A stretch of DNA of 64,000 nucleotides from Marisediminitalea aggregata (GTDB taxonomy: Bacteria; Pseudomonadota; Gammaproteobacteria; Enterobacterales; Alteromonadaceae), in NCBI RefSeq assembly GCF_900129565.1, contig NZ_FQWD01000006.1:186001-250000 (forward strand), given 5' to 3'. This document shows, piece after piece, positions 54,177 to 62,819 of this stretch. Each line of letters opens with the position of its first letter. The first letter of the stretch is position 1. The notes beneath the pieces were generated by a model that worked only from the letters and a program-made list of their open reading frames with translations, had not been told where the DNA came from and did not search any database. The translations under genes were made by a program, and so were the position numbers.

Positions 54177-54294
54177 GCGCTGAATAGTTGATCAATTCTG
54201 CGCACAGACCGGTATAACGAAAAGTACGTCAAGACGCCTGCGAAATGGCAAACTCTGTGGTATAGTTGCGCGCGAAAAATAGCGAAGGTTTATT

Positions 54295-54519
54295 ATGCTT
54301 GCTGAAAATTACGAACTGATTGAAGGCATTGCGTTCAATTTAGGTATCGTTGCTTTATTTGCATTGATTGGATTTGCAATACACGACGTATTGAAAAGAA
54401 ACGACGTTCCTATGGTTGGACGTATTGTGGTTTATGGCGTTTTAGGGCTGGGTGCCATGGGGTTTGTCGCCAAAGGCATCATCCAGATCATCTGGCAAAC
54501 CAGCGGCGTAAGCGGATAA
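54295..54519 (+). CDS. DUF2788 membrane protein
   Basis: The 74-residue protein has two transmembrane helices: NLGIVALFALIGFAIHDVL and GRIVVYGVLGLGAMGFVAKG. This is the DUF2788 pattern, common between ybfF and fldA in marine gammaproteobacteria. No function is known. It lies 32 bases before fldA and is probably cotranscribed with it. Confidence 0.87.
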   Translation: MLAENYELIEGIAFNLGIVALFALIGFAIHDVLKRNDVPMVGRIVVYGVLGLGAMGFVAKGIIQIIWQTSGVSG

Positions 54520-54551
54520 CATAGTTAAGTGACAGGAAATAGAGGTTAAAT

Positions 54552-55076
54552 ATGGCAAGTGTTGGCCTATTCTTTGGCAGTGACACCGGCAATACTGAAC
54601 ATGTTGCCAAAATGATTCAGAAAGAGTTAGGCAAGAATCTGATTGCCGTTCACGACATTGCAAAAAGTTCAAAAGAACAAATCGCCGAGTTCGATTTACT
54701 CATTTTTGGTATTCCTACCTGGTATTACGGCGAAGCACAATGTGACTGGGATGACTTCTTTCCTGAATTAGAGCAGATTGATTTCAACGACAAGCTGGTA
54801 GCAATATTTGGCTGCGGCGATCAGGAAGATTACGCAGAGTACTTCCTGGATGCTATGGGCATGGTGCGCGATATTGTTGAAGCACGCGGTGCAATTCTGG
54901 TTGGTCAATGGTCAACCGACGGCTATGATTTCGAAGCCTCAAAAGGCATGGCCGACGACAATCATTTTGTGGGGTTGGGCATCGATGAAGATCGCCAGCC
55001 AGAACTCACCGATGAGCGCGTTCGCGCCTGGTGCAAACAGCTACACGACGAATTGTGTTTGGCTGAACTAGCCTGA
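54552..55076 (+). CDS. fldA: Flavodoxin
   Basis: FldA is a small FMN electron carrier for radical-SAM and reductive enzymes. The 174-residue protein has the FMN phosphate loop LFFGSDTGNTEHVAKMIQ. IFGIPTWYYGEAQCDWDDFF (near 53-72) and the flavin-stacking Tyr/Asp loop IFGCGDQEDYAEYFLDAMG follow. These match E. coli FldA. In many gammas fldA lies next to fur; here a chemoreceptor gene on the other strand separates them. Confidence 0.96.
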   Translation: MASVGLFFGSDTGNTEHVAKMIQKELGKNLIAVHDIAKSSKEQIAEFDLLIFGIPTWYYGEAQCDWDDFFPELEQIDFNDKLVAIFGCGDQEDYAEYFLDAMGMVRDIVEARGAILVGQWSTDGYDFEASKGMADDNHFVGLGIDEDRQPELTDERVRAWCKQLHDELCLAELA

Positions 55077-55095
55077 TAGCAGTTTATCATCTAAC

Positions 55096-55122
55096 AAAAA
55101 GCCCGTTTACACGGGCTTTTTT
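55096..55122. terminator. Rho-independent terminator between fldA and the chemoreceptor
   Basis: AAAAGCCCGT / ACGGGCTTTT with a TTAC-like 4-base loop is flanked by A- and T-runs, so it can end both the fldA and the convergent chemoreceptor transcripts. Confidence 0.85.
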
Positions 55123-55138
55123 ATTTCTCATTTTTAAA

Positions 55139-57145
55139 CTACAGCTTGAACTGGGTCACCGCGCGTTTCAGATCGGCGATTTCGTGCTCTATTTTCGACG
55201 TGGATTCGTTGGCTTTTTGTGTACTGCTGGCACTTAATTCAGCCAATTCAACAATACGCTCAAGGCTACCCGCTACATCGGCAAGTAGCTCATCCTGTTG
55301 TTTTGTATCATTCACGATTTCAAGATTGATGCTACTCAATTCCTGAATAATTGTGCTGATATTTGCGACTTGCTCTGTTACCTGTTCGGTAATGCTAACG
55401 CCTTGCTGAGACTGGTCACGACCCACATTAATTGCTTTCACGGCCTGAGCGGCGTCACGTTGCAGATTACCGATCATTGATTCGATTTCTTCAGTCGAAT
55501 CATGAGTGCGATTCGCCAGTGTGCGTACCTCATCTGCCACAACCGCGAAGCCTCTGCCCTGCTCGCCCGCTCTGGCTGCCTCTATGGCCGCATTTAAAGC
55601 CAATAAGTTCGTTTGCTCTGCGATGGTTTTAATGACATCCAGAATGCTGCCAATGTTACGGCTATTCTCATCCAATCGATGAACCACATTGGCTGACTCT
55701 TCCGCCTGACGGGCCTGACTTATAACCTGCTGTCGATTGCTTTCGGCCAGCTCAGCGATACTATGCGACTGCTCCTCAACCAGACGCAGCTTATCCATAG
55801 CAGTATTAATCTGTAGCAAGTTATTATTGCTGGTTTGACGAACATGCTGTGTATTCGTGGCGGTTACCTGCACCTGTCCACGCTGCTCGTCTACCTGTTG
55901 CAGGCTTTTCTCACCCAATGCCACGCTGGACTTGATCACTTCCTCCAGTCGGTGCTCCTGCGAAAGGATATTGCCTACCAATGTACGTAAACTCTCAGTC
56001 AGCGTATTAATTTTAGCGGAGAGTGCAGCAAATTCGTCTGTACCAGACTGATCTAATTTGCGGGTTAAATCCCCCTGACTCAACTGCGACAATCCGCGGT
56101 TGATCTTAACCAATGGTTTCGCGATGCTGCGCGTTGTTAGCACACCAAGAAATATGGCTGTGATAAGGCCAATGACAAAAACCGCTGCGGTTTTTAATAA
56201 TGCGCCAAGTACCGTATCAAGAATTTTTTGCTGCGCATTTAACGTACTATCATTTACCTGACTATAAAGTACACCAATGCTTTCCAGTGCCTGTTTTAGC
56301 GCAGCCTGTGCAGCCTCCTGATGGGATAGGCTATTGGCAGAATGTGTCAGCTTTTCCTGCTGCATCCACACCAGACCTTCCTCGCCATTGAGGGCTTCAA
56401 CCAGTTTATCAAACTGCTCGTTAAAACTGTCTACCGTACCTTGGGTATCGACCTGTTCAGCCAGACGGTTCAGATAGTCTTTATCGACTTGAATATTGCT
56501 TATCTGGTAACTTAAATCATCAATAATAATTGCTGTGGCTTCTGGATCTGTGCTGGCGGCGAGGTCAGTGATTGCGGTGTTCATGGTCAACAGTTTATTG
56601 TCAATGTTAGTACCTGCACCAATAATGGTTTCCACACCCTGCTGCCGCGTATCCAGATAGCTCAAATCTAACATCAGCGCACTGGCTTCATCGGCAATCA
56701 TTAGTACTTCTTCGCTGTGCAGCGCTAAACGCTGCTCAAACTCGAGACGTAAGGCTAACTCGGCATACATAGAATTACTTTCGTTCACGTAAGTACGACT
56801 GGCATCTATGGCCTGCGCAGACACCTTGCCACTGCCCAGCATTTTGGCTAGCTTATCGAGTTTTTCGATAAAGGCTTCTGCGCGGCTTTTAAAAGTATTG
56901 TGGCTATCGAGCAAACCTTGTTTAGAGGATTCGTGAAATCCGTTTGCCGTAATAGTCGCTAGCGTCAGTATGTCGGTATTGACGTCGTTCATTTGGGTCT
57001 GCACCGGCATTTTGTCTTCAATGACATCCTCAGCCGAGGATTGAATAGCCGAAAGACCTGAGTAAGAGAGGATACTTGTTATCAGTAACAAGCAACCGAA
57101 GGAGGCGAATCCGAGAATAATTTTATTAACGACGGTTAATTGCAT
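55139..57145 (-). CDS. Methyl-accepting chemotaxis protein
   Basis: The 668-residue chemoreceptor has an N-terminal membrane helix ([20 protein letters not shown]), a large helical periplasmic sensor (about 30-320) and a second helix ([20 protein letters not shown]). A HAMP domain comes next, then a cytoplasmic signalling hairpin. The conserved tip reads [20 protein letters not shown], with [18 protein letters not shown] beyond it. The tail ends VTQFKL, so no CheR-binding pentapeptide is present. The ligand is unknown. I start at ATG 57145 (MQLTVVNKI), with an AGGTC site, rather than GTG 57166. A sigma-28-like promoter lies upstream. Confidence 0.95.
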   Translation of the reverse strand: MQLTVVNKIILGFASFGCLLLITSILSYSGLSAIQSSAEDVIEDKMPVQTQMNDVNTDILTLATITANGFHESSKQGLLDSHNTFKSRAEAFIEKLDKLAKMLGSGKVSAQAIDASRTYVNESNSMYAELALRLEFEQRLALHSEEVLMIADEASALMLDLSYLDTRQQGVETIIGAGTNIDNKLLTMNTAITDLAASTDPEATAIIIDDLSYQISNIQVDKDYLNRLAEQVDTQGTVDSFNEQFDKLVEALNGEEGLVWMQQEKLTHSANSLSHQEAAQAALKQALESIGVLYSQVNDSTLNAQQKILDTVLGALLKTAAVFVIGLITAIFLGVLTTRSIAKPLVKINRGLSQLSQGDLTRKLDQSGTDEFAALSAKINTLTESLRTLVGNILSQEHRLEEVIKSSVALGEKSLQQVDEQRGQVQVTATNTQHVRQTSNNNLLQINTAMDKLRLVEEQSHSIAELAESNRQQVISQARQAEESANVVHRLDENSRNIGSILDVIKTIAEQTNLLALNAAIEAARAGEQGRGFAVVADEVRTLANRTHDSTEEIESMIGNLQRDAAQAVKAINVGRDQSQQGVSITEQVTEQVANISTIIQELSSINLEIVNDTKQQDELLADVAGSLERIVELAELSASSTQKANESTSKIEHEIADLKRAVTQFKL

Positions 57146-57498
57146 GAGTTGACCTGCTTTGTTCACACATTGCGCTTTATTATTGTATTTGTAATTTGTT
57201 TAAACCTGGCTCCGTCCTTAAGTCAGGTTACGCTTTTTTATATAAGCATTACGTTAATGACTGTTTTAACAGGACAGACCACTTATTTGCAACGCTTTAA
57301 TTACATTATCGGCACAAAATCGTTATATTTCAGCGCGATTTATCATGTTTACTTAAAGATAGCCTACATCTGAACGCTTAGCCGACAAAATCTGGTTATT
57401 TTGTCTATAAAGTGCTTTTCTGTGAAAGCTAGGCCTTTTAAATCTGATTAACTCACCTATAATAGCCTGATATTTTCTATCCCAGATGTAGGCGCCTC
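57146..57498. other. 353-base divergent control region of the chemoreceptor and fur
   Basis: It holds a sigma-28-like promoter for the chemoreceptor (57306-57332) and, nearer fur, a TATAAT at 57458-57463 with a weak -35. I see no convincing Fur box by eye. The plus-strand frame at 57140-57373 is judged non-coding. Confidence 0.5.
57306..57332 (-). promoter_or_regulatory. Sigma-28 (FliA)-like promoter for the chemoreceptor
   Basis: On the minus strand TGAAATAT, 11 bases, then GCCGATAA. The -10 is a perfect match to the FliA consensus and the -35 (TGAA versus TAAA) differs at one core base. It lies about 160 bases before the ATG, so a long leader is implied. Confidence 0.6.
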
Positions 57499-57924
57499 AT
57501 GGATCAAAACAAAGAACTAAAGAAAGCCGGCCTTAAAGTAACGTTGCCTCGACTAAAAATCCTGCAAATTCTGCAAGAGCCAGAGAACCAACACATAAGC
57601 GCTGAAGATGTATATAAAATCCTGATTGAGCAAGGTGAAGAGATTGGCCTGGCAACGGTATACCGCGTATTGAACCAGTTCGATGACGCCGGAATACTCA
57701 ATCGCCACCATTTCGAAGGCGGTAAATCGGTATTCGAAATCAGCCACAAAGCCCACCACGACCATCTGGTCTGTTTGAAATGCGGTAAAGTCATCGAGTT
57801 TGAAGACGACCTGATTGAGCAACGTCAGGAACAAATTGCCAAAGAAAACAATATTAAGCTTACTCACCACAGCCTGTATCTTTACGGCGAGTGCACTGAC
57901 GGTAATTGCGACACCGTCGACTAA
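57499..57924 (+). CDS. fur: Ferric uptake regulator
   Basis: Fur is the Fe2+-responsive repressor of iron genes. The 141-residue protein has the N-terminal winged helix (ELKKAGLKVTLPRLKILQIL), with recognition-helix region GLATVYRVLNQFDDAGILNR. The metal and dimerisation domain includes SHKAHHDHLVCLKCGKVIEF and the closing GECTDGNCD Cys pair. Length is near E. coli Fur (148). It lies in the conserved fldA-fur region. Confidence 0.97.
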   Translation: MDQNKELKKAGLKVTLPRLKILQILQEPENQHISAEDVYKILIEQGEEIGLATVYRVLNQFDDAGILNRHHFEGGKSVFEISHKAHHDHLVCLKCGKVIEFEDDLIEQRQEQIAKENNIKLTHHSLYLYGECTDGNCDTVD

Positions 57925-57945
57925 GCTATCAAAAGCAGATAAAGC

Positions 57946-57970
57946 AAGGGCGCCAGATTGGCGCCCTTTT
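57946..57970. terminator. Rho-independent terminator after fur
   Basis: AAGGGCGCC / GGCGCCCTT with a 5-base loop is followed by TTTTCATT, 22 bases after the fur stop. It may also close the convergent aminotransferase transcript. Confidence 0.85.
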
Positions 57971-57981
57971 CATTGCTGTAC

Positions 57982-58845
57982 TTATAATTCGAATTTCAAC
58001 TTACTGTACAAAGTAAACGCCTGTTCCCACACTGGGCCTACCTTACCATCTGCAATTGTCTTGTCTCCAACCTGAACAACCGGCAGAATTTCTTTGCCTG
58101 AGCTGGTAAGCCACACTTCATCGGCACTATTCAATTCGTCAACGGAGAACCAGGATTCACTGTGAGGTATACCGGCTTTCTGCAGACAAGCCAGCACCAA
58201 CATACGCGTAATACCGGGTAGCAATTGATTGTCCAGCGGTGGAGTCAGCACTTCGCCGTCTTTAACGATAAATACGTTGCTGCTGCTGGCCTCTGTGATT
58301 TGTCCATCGCCATTAAACAAGATCGTTTCTGCGTTACCTTCGCGGTACCCTTGTTGAAAATGCATCACATTGCCTAACAAGGCAGTGGACTTAATGTGGC
58401 AACGTTGCCAACGCAGATCCTGGGTTATAGCGACTTTGGCACCAGCATGAATAGTACGATCAGCGTTAACCGGTGCTGTGAGTGCAAATGCAAAGGCGAA
58501 CACCGTAGGTTGAACCCCTTCCGGATAAGCGTGAAAGCGACGAGTGTCAGCACCGCGACTGACATGGAGATAAACACCAATATTTTCTCCCAGCGTCTCA
58601 CGGTTACTGTCAATCAAATGCTGACAAATATCGCGGGTGTCCTGCTCCGTTAACGAGGGTGCAATTTCCACCATCGCCAGGCCTTTTTCCATTCTCGCAA
58701 AATGCTGTGAAAAACCTACCATACGTCCGCCATAACTGGGCACGACTTCATAGATACCGTCACCAAATAAGAATCCGCGATCAAGCGGTGAAATACGTGC
58801 TTCCTGTAAAGGCAGGAATTCCCCATTGAGGTAAGCTGTTGTCAT
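57982..58845 (-). CDS. D-amino-acid/branched-chain (class IV) aminotransferase
   Basis: The 287-residue fold-type IV PLP enzyme opens MTTAYLNGEFLPLQEARISP. ISPLDRGFLFGDGIYEVVPS is the family block. The Schiff-base Lys is in RWQRCHIKSTALLGNVMHFQ, and ILFNGDGQITEASSSNVFIV is the third block. It best fits D-alanine aminotransferase (Dat); branched-chain or aminodeoxychorismate lyase types are less likely. It starts 22 bases after pxpC and is probably in that operon. I use ATG 58845. Confidence 0.87.
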   Translation of the reverse strand: MTTAYLNGEFLPLQEARISPLDRGFLFGDGIYEVVPSYGGRMVGFSQHFARMEKGLAMVEIAPSLTEQDTRDICQHLIDSNRETLGENIGVYLHVSRGADTRRFHAYPEGVQPTVFAFAFALTAPVNADRTIHAGAKVAITQDLRWQRCHIKSTALLGNVMHFQQGYREGNAETILFNGDGQITEASSSNVFIVKDGEVLTPPLDNQLLPGITRMLVLACLQKAGIPHSESWFSVDELNSADEVWLTSSGKEILPVVQVGDKTIADGKVGPVWEQAFTLYSKLKFEL

Positions 58846-58867
58846 GAAAATCTCGTCTGAAGAAACG

Positions 58868-59806
58868 CTAATTGCCAAACCATTTCTGTATGGCTACTTG
58901 CTGCAGCAACCATGTTGCACGGGCATTGGCGGCGTCGAGTTGATAAAACTGTATCTTATCACCAGCAAGGCACTGGGCGAAACGGTAAAGATCGCACCGG
59001 GCCAGCGTGCCGACCTTGGGGTAGCCTCCCAGTGTCTGCCTGTCTGCCATCATCACAATCGGTTGTCCATCTGGCGGCACTTGCATGCTCCCCAGTGCAA
59101 TGGCTTCGGAATACATGCCGGACATGGCACTTTGTACCGCAGGCCCTTGCAGCCTCACTCCCATCCGGTCCATTTGCGGTGTCACTTCATATTCGTTGTT
59201 GAGCAAGCGTTGCCAGGCTATATCACTAAAAGCCTCATGCTGATACCCAGCAACAATACCAATCGGTTTCGTCATATCGTAGCTGGGAAGCAAATGTGCT
59301 GGCAGTGAAGACGGACAGGCAACTCCCCTGCTGCTTTTACCATTATTCACAGCCAGTAAATCGCCCGTTTTTAACGGCGAGCCATCCTGGTGCGGACCGC
59401 CCACGTATTCCCGTTTCACTGTGCACGCACTACCTACCGCGGGACTGACAGCAAACCCGGAAGGCGTAGCCACATAATGTCGGGCGCCCAAACGTTCGGG
59501 CTGAACCCGAACCTGATCACCCGCCTTTAGCGCAATACGTTGCCAACAACTCGTTTGTTGTTCATTCACCCATATCGTGGCAGCAGGCCCAGTTACACTA
59601 ACACTGCAGTCATCTTCAATATTGAAGGTCAACGCTCCCATAAACTCCAGCGTTGGCGCGTTGTGCTGGCCACACAACTGATTTGCCAATTGGAACGCCA
59701 GCCAATCCATTGGACCTGACTGGCAAAATCCCTGGTGTAACACGCCCTTGCGCCCGGCATCGACCGTGATCGCATTTAGACCAACACTTACCAAACGTAC
59801 GGTCAT
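58868..59806 (-). CDS. pxpC: 5-oxoprolinase subunit C (biotin-dependent carboxyltransferase-like)
   Basis: PxpC is one part of the three-subunit ATP-dependent enzyme that opens 5-oxoproline (pyroglutamate) to glutamate. The 312-residue protein has GRKGVLHQGFCQSGPMDWLA, LEFMGALTFNIEDDCSVSVT, and, towards the end, IALGSMQVPPDGQPIVMMAD. Start ATG 59806 overlaps the pxpB stop (ATGA). The unrelated name comes from distant likeness to urea amidolyase domains. Confidence 0.94.
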   Translation of the reverse strand: MTVRLVSVGLNAITVDAGRKGVLHQGFCQSGPMDWLAFQLANQLCGQHNAPTLEFMGALTFNIEDDCSVSVTGPAATIWVNEQQTSCWQRIALKAGDQVRVQPERLGARHYVATPSGFAVSPAVGSACTVKREYVGGPHQDGSPLKTGDLLAVNNGKSSRGVACPSSLPAHLLPSYDMTKPIGIVAGYQHEAFSDIAWQRLLNNEYEVTPQMDRMGVRLQGPAVQSAMSGMYSEAIALGSMQVPPDGQPIVMMADRQTLGGYPKVGTLARCDLYRFAQCLAGDKIQFYQLDAANARATWLLQQVAIQKWFGN

Positions 59807-60522
59807 GCGTGTACATCCCACTCAAAGTTATGTTGCGACGCAATTTCAATGAAAGATTCGCGACTAACCGCTTCAAAAGAGACCGTGTCCCCTGCATTGA
59901 TCAATACGCTTGCATTGTCTTCAGGACGATAAAGCGGCACGGGGCAAAGCCCTAGCAGGTGCCAGCCACCGGGAGATTTACTCGGATACACCGCTGTTTG
60001 ACGGTCGGCAATGGCCACCGCCCCTGCTGGCACTTTGGTACGGGGTTTTGCCATTCTGGGGACAGACAAAGCAGTATTGATTTCGCCCAGATAGGCAAAA
60101 CCCGGAGCAAACCCGACGGCAAAAGCCTTGTAAGTTGCTGATGTATGCATTTCAACAATCTGACGCTCGGTTAGCCCGGTAATACCTGCGATTTTGCCAA
60201 GATCATTGGCCTGCGGTGCGCCGTACCACACTGGCAAACAATGATGTTGTGCCGGATGATGGTCACTATCAGAAACCAGCGGCAACGCCAACAGTGCTTG
60301 ATATACATGGTGATGATCAACCTGAAACATATCAAACACCAGCATGACACTGTCGTAGGACGGCACCACTTCAATTAACCAGGGATACGATTGAGCGCTA
60401 ATCGCGGATGCCACCTGTTGTACAACCGCGTTCTTCTCGGGGAGCGATTCTCCCAATGCATACAGAATCAGTCCGTCCTCACCGGCAAACTCAATTTGCC
60501 GTATACGCCCGAATGGCTGCAT
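59803..60522 (-). CDS. pxpB: 5-oxoprolinase subunit B
   Basis: The 239-residue protein is the KipI-like subunit PxpB. It has LPVWYGAPQANDLGKIAGIT (near 117-136), VGFAPGFAYLGEINTALSVP (near 155-174) and the conserved KVPAGAVAIADRQTAVYPS. It works with PxpC and PxpA. Its start shares one base with the pxpA stop (TGATG) and its stop overlaps the pxpC start, so the three are coupled. Confidence 0.94.
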   Translation of the reverse strand: MQPFGRIRQIEFAGEDGLILYALGESLPEKNAVVQQVASAISAQSYPWLIEVVPSYDSVMLVFDMFQVDHHHVYQALLALPLVSDSDHHPAQHHCLPVWYGAPQANDLGKIAGITGLTERQIVEMHTSATYKAFAVGFAPGFAYLGEINTALSVPRMAKPRTKVPAGAVAIADRQTAVYPSKSPGGWHLLGLCPVPLYRPEDNASVLINAGDTVSFEAVSRESFIEIASQHNFEWDVHA

Positions 60523-61289
60523 CAGTCGTTCGTCCCCGGTCTGACATGGGTCAATTTTCGTTTTGTTAGTTCAACGCGAAGCGCTTCGGCCATTGCTACT
60601 GCGCCCGGTGAATCACCATGTACACACAGCGTATCGACAGGCATCGACAATATGCTGTTGTCTTCGGCAACGATTTCCCCTTTATCCATGATGCGGACGG
60701 CCTGTTCAAACGCTTCTTGTTCAGTTAATACCGCACCGTGTAATCGGCGGGAAGTGAGAAATCCCTCTGCGGTATAACGGCGGTCTGCGAAAGCTTCAAA
60801 TAATAATACAACATTGTGCTGACTCGCCTGCTGGCTGATTGCCTGGTGTTGAGGATGCGCTTGTAACATTAATGGAATCCCCGGCACCGAACACGTAGAC
60901 ACCGCTTTCATCACGGTATCGCGGATCTGCGGATCGCGCATCATATCGTTGTACAGCGCCCCATGGGGTTTTACGTACTCAATCTCAATGCCCTGTACGG
61001 CAGCCATACCCGAAATAGCGGCAATCTGGTAATGCAGACACGCTATCAGTTCTTCTGCCGACATCGCCAGACTGCGTCGACCGAAACCTTGTAAGTCGGG
61101 ATAGGAGGGATGCGCCCCCACCGATACCTGGTGCTGTTTAGCGAGATGAAGTGCGCGTTGCATCACAAGGGGATCACCAGCATGAAAGCCACAGGCAATG
61201 TTGGCCATGTCGATATGCACCATGATTTGCTCGTCGACCGGCATGTGCCACGCACCAAAACTTTCACCCAAATCGCAATTTAACATCAT
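60522..61289 (-). CDS. pxpA: 5-oxoprolinase subunit A (LamB/YcsF family)
   Basis: PxpA is the 255-residue subunit of 5-oxoprolinase, formerly called LamB/YcsF. It opens MMLNCDLGESFGAWHMPVDE and continues ANIACGFHAGDPLVMQ, VSVGAHPSYPDLQGFGRRSL and VKPHGALYNDMMRD. These are family hallmarks. It is the first gene of pxpABC-dat and is divergent from cvfB. With ggt (30270) it fits a gamma-glutamyl or pyroglutamate recycling scheme. Confidence 0.95.
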   Translation of the reverse strand: MMLNCDLGESFGAWHMPVDEQIMVHIDMANIACGFHAGDPLVMQRALHLAKQHQVSVGAHPSYPDLQGFGRRSLAMSAEELIACLHYQIAAISGMAAVQGIEIEYVKPHGALYNDMMRDPQIRDTVMKAVSTCSVPGIPLMLQAHPQHQAISQQASQHNVVLLFEAFADRRYTAEGFLTSRRLHGAVLTEQEAFEQAVRIMDKGEIVAEDNSILSMPVDTLCVHGDSPGAVAMAEALRVELTKRKLTHVRPGTND

Positions 61290-61355
61290 AAGCAGTTAGC
61301 TCTTAGTGACTGATCGGTTATCATGTTACCTATTTCGTATTAAAAGTCAGTGTTT

Positions 61356-62186
61356 ATGATCACATTAGGCCAAATCAACACCTTAACCGTACAAGGTGAA
61401 TTCCCGTTTGGGTACCAGCTCTCGCATCCGGACGATGACAGAGTTGTCGTTTTGCCAGGGCCGGTAGAACACGCATTAGAAGAAGGCAGTGAAGTGTCGG
61501 TATTAGTGTATACCGATGAGAACGGCCAGCTTACTGCCAGCCAGCAAACGCCTAAAGCGTTGGCGGGTGAAGTGAAAGTACTCAAAGCTGTTGGCGTTAC
61601 TGGTTTTGGTGCATTCTTTGATTGGGGGATCGAAAAAGACTTGCTAGTCCCTCGTCACAATCAGGCCGGGCCAATTAGTGAAGGCATGGTGTATCCGGTG
61701 TATGTGTATGAAGATACGGCCACCGAGCGTCTGGTCGGCGCAACCAAGCTCCATCCGTTCCTGAGTGAAAATGGCAGCTATTTTAAGCCGGGCCAGGAAG
61801 TAGAGCTGATTGTTTATGCCAAAACTGAACTGGGTGTCAAAGTCGTGATCAACGAATCACATCTAGGGCTGATCTTTGCCAGTGATGCGTTTAAGCCGCT
61901 GCGTATTGGTGAAGAGACAACCGGTTTTATTAAGCAAATTCGTGAAGACGGTAAAATTGATGTCACCTTGCAACAGGTAAATGCAACCGGTCGCGACAAG
62001 CTACAACAGGAAATACTCGACGACCTGGAAGCACACGGTGGAATGTCTACGTTGACAGACAAGAGTCCGCCAGACGAAATTTACGCCCGCTTCAATGTCA
62101 GTAAAGCTGCCTACAAGCGCGCATTAGGTGCGCTTTATAAACAACAAAAAATCCGTTTGGATAAACAAAAAATAACGTTACTCTGA
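61356..62186 (+). CDS. cvfB: S1-like RNA-binding protein, CvfB family
   Basis: The 276-residue protein consists of S1-like domains and a C-terminal winged helix. ALAGEVKVLKAVGVTGFGAF, DWGIEKDLLVPRHN and AYKRALGALYKQQKIRLDKQ are visible. CvfB affects virulence-factor expression in Staphylococcus and binds RNA; the role in this group is unknown. Start ATG 61356 (MITLGQINTL) fits the family, with GTG 61350 less likely. OsmC follows after seven bases. Confidence 0.88.
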   Translation: MITLGQINTLTVQGEFPFGYQLSHPDDDRVVVLPGPVEHALEEGSEVSVLVYTDENGQLTASQQTPKALAGEVKVLKAVGVTGFGAFFDWGIEKDLLVPRHNQAGPISEGMVYPVYVYEDTATERLVGATKLHPFLSENGSYFKPGQEVELIVYAKTELGVKVVINESHLGLIFASDAFKPLRIGEETTGFIKQIREDGKIDVTLQQVNATGRDKLQQEILDDLEAHGGMSTLTDKSPPDEIYARFNVSKAAYKRALGALYKQQKIRLDKQKITLL

Positions 62187-62193
62187 GGTGACT

Positions 62194-62586
62194 ATGAAAG
62201 CGACAGTAAGCTGGCAACAGGCCCTGACATTTAGCGGTCAGACCGAGTCCGGTTATCAACAAACAATGGATGGCAATGGTAAAGCCATTTCGCCTATGGA
62301 ATCCGTACTGCTGGCCGTCGGTGCCTGCTCCAGTATCGACGTGGTCGATATTCTGAAAAAACGCCGTCTGACCGTCCACGACTGTGAATGCGATTTAACT
62401 GCCGAACGCGCTGAACAGCCGCCGCGAGTGTTCACTGCCATTCACGCTCATTACAAAGTGAAAGGCGATAACCTTTCCGACAAAGACGTCGACCGCGCCG
62501 TTGCGTTATCTGCCGAGAAATACTGCTCTGTAATGTTAATGCTGAAAGGCAATGTAAATATCACAACCAGTTACGAAATCATGTAG
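62194..62586 (+). CDS. OsmC-family peroxiredoxin-like protein
   Basis: The 130-residue protein has the OsmC/Ohr fold: SPMESVLLAVGACSSIDVVD holds the first active Cys, and LSAEKYCSVMLMLKGN holds the second. It probably reduces organic hydroperoxides with a dithiol partner. It starts at ATG 62194 (GAGG five bases upstream), seven bases after cvfB, so the two are likely one transcript. Confidence 0.92.
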   Translation: MKATVSWQQALTFSGQTESGYQQTMDGNGKAISPMESVLLAVGACSSIDVVDILKKRRLTVHDCECDLTAERAEQPPRVFTAIHAHYKVKGDNLSDKDVDRAVALSAEKYCSVMLMLKGNVNITTSYEIM

Positions 62587-62595
62587 TTCTCCACC

Positions 62596-62636
62596 AGCCA
62601 GCTATGAAAACTCATCCAAAAGTAGCATAGCTGGCT
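62596..62636. terminator. Hairpin after the OsmC-family gene
   Basis: AGCCAGCTATG (62596-62606) pairs with CATAGCTGGCT (62626-62636) over a 19-base loop. No long T-tract follows. It may be a weak terminator or an mRNA-stabilising element. Confidence 0.45.
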
Positions 62637-62763
62637 ATAGAATTAACATTCACGCCACTAAATAGTCAATTAGACTACTATTTCCAGATACATCTGCTTA
62701 CATATCGACACAACAAGTCGCTAATTTATTGTTTTACCTGCATTTATAATTTAATTAACAAGC

Positions 62764-62779
62764 TGGCACACCACATGCT
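62764..62779 (+). promoter_or_regulatory. Sigma-54-like promoter candidate before the second RND operon
   Basis: TGGCAC-N5-CATGCT keeps the GG and GC pair at correct -24/-12 spacing (consensus TGGCACG-N4-TTGCA), 41 bases before the ATG at 62820. One motif by chance is possible. Confidence 0.3.
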
Positions 62780-62819
62780 CATAGGCGTGTATACATATAA
62801 TTATTGCAGGTACCTGACC

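Noticed and set aside
57140-57373. 77-residue plus-strand frame opposite the chemoreceptor start
   Set aside because: It begins without an ATG or ribosome site, runs across the sigma-28-like promoter and shows no family pattern.
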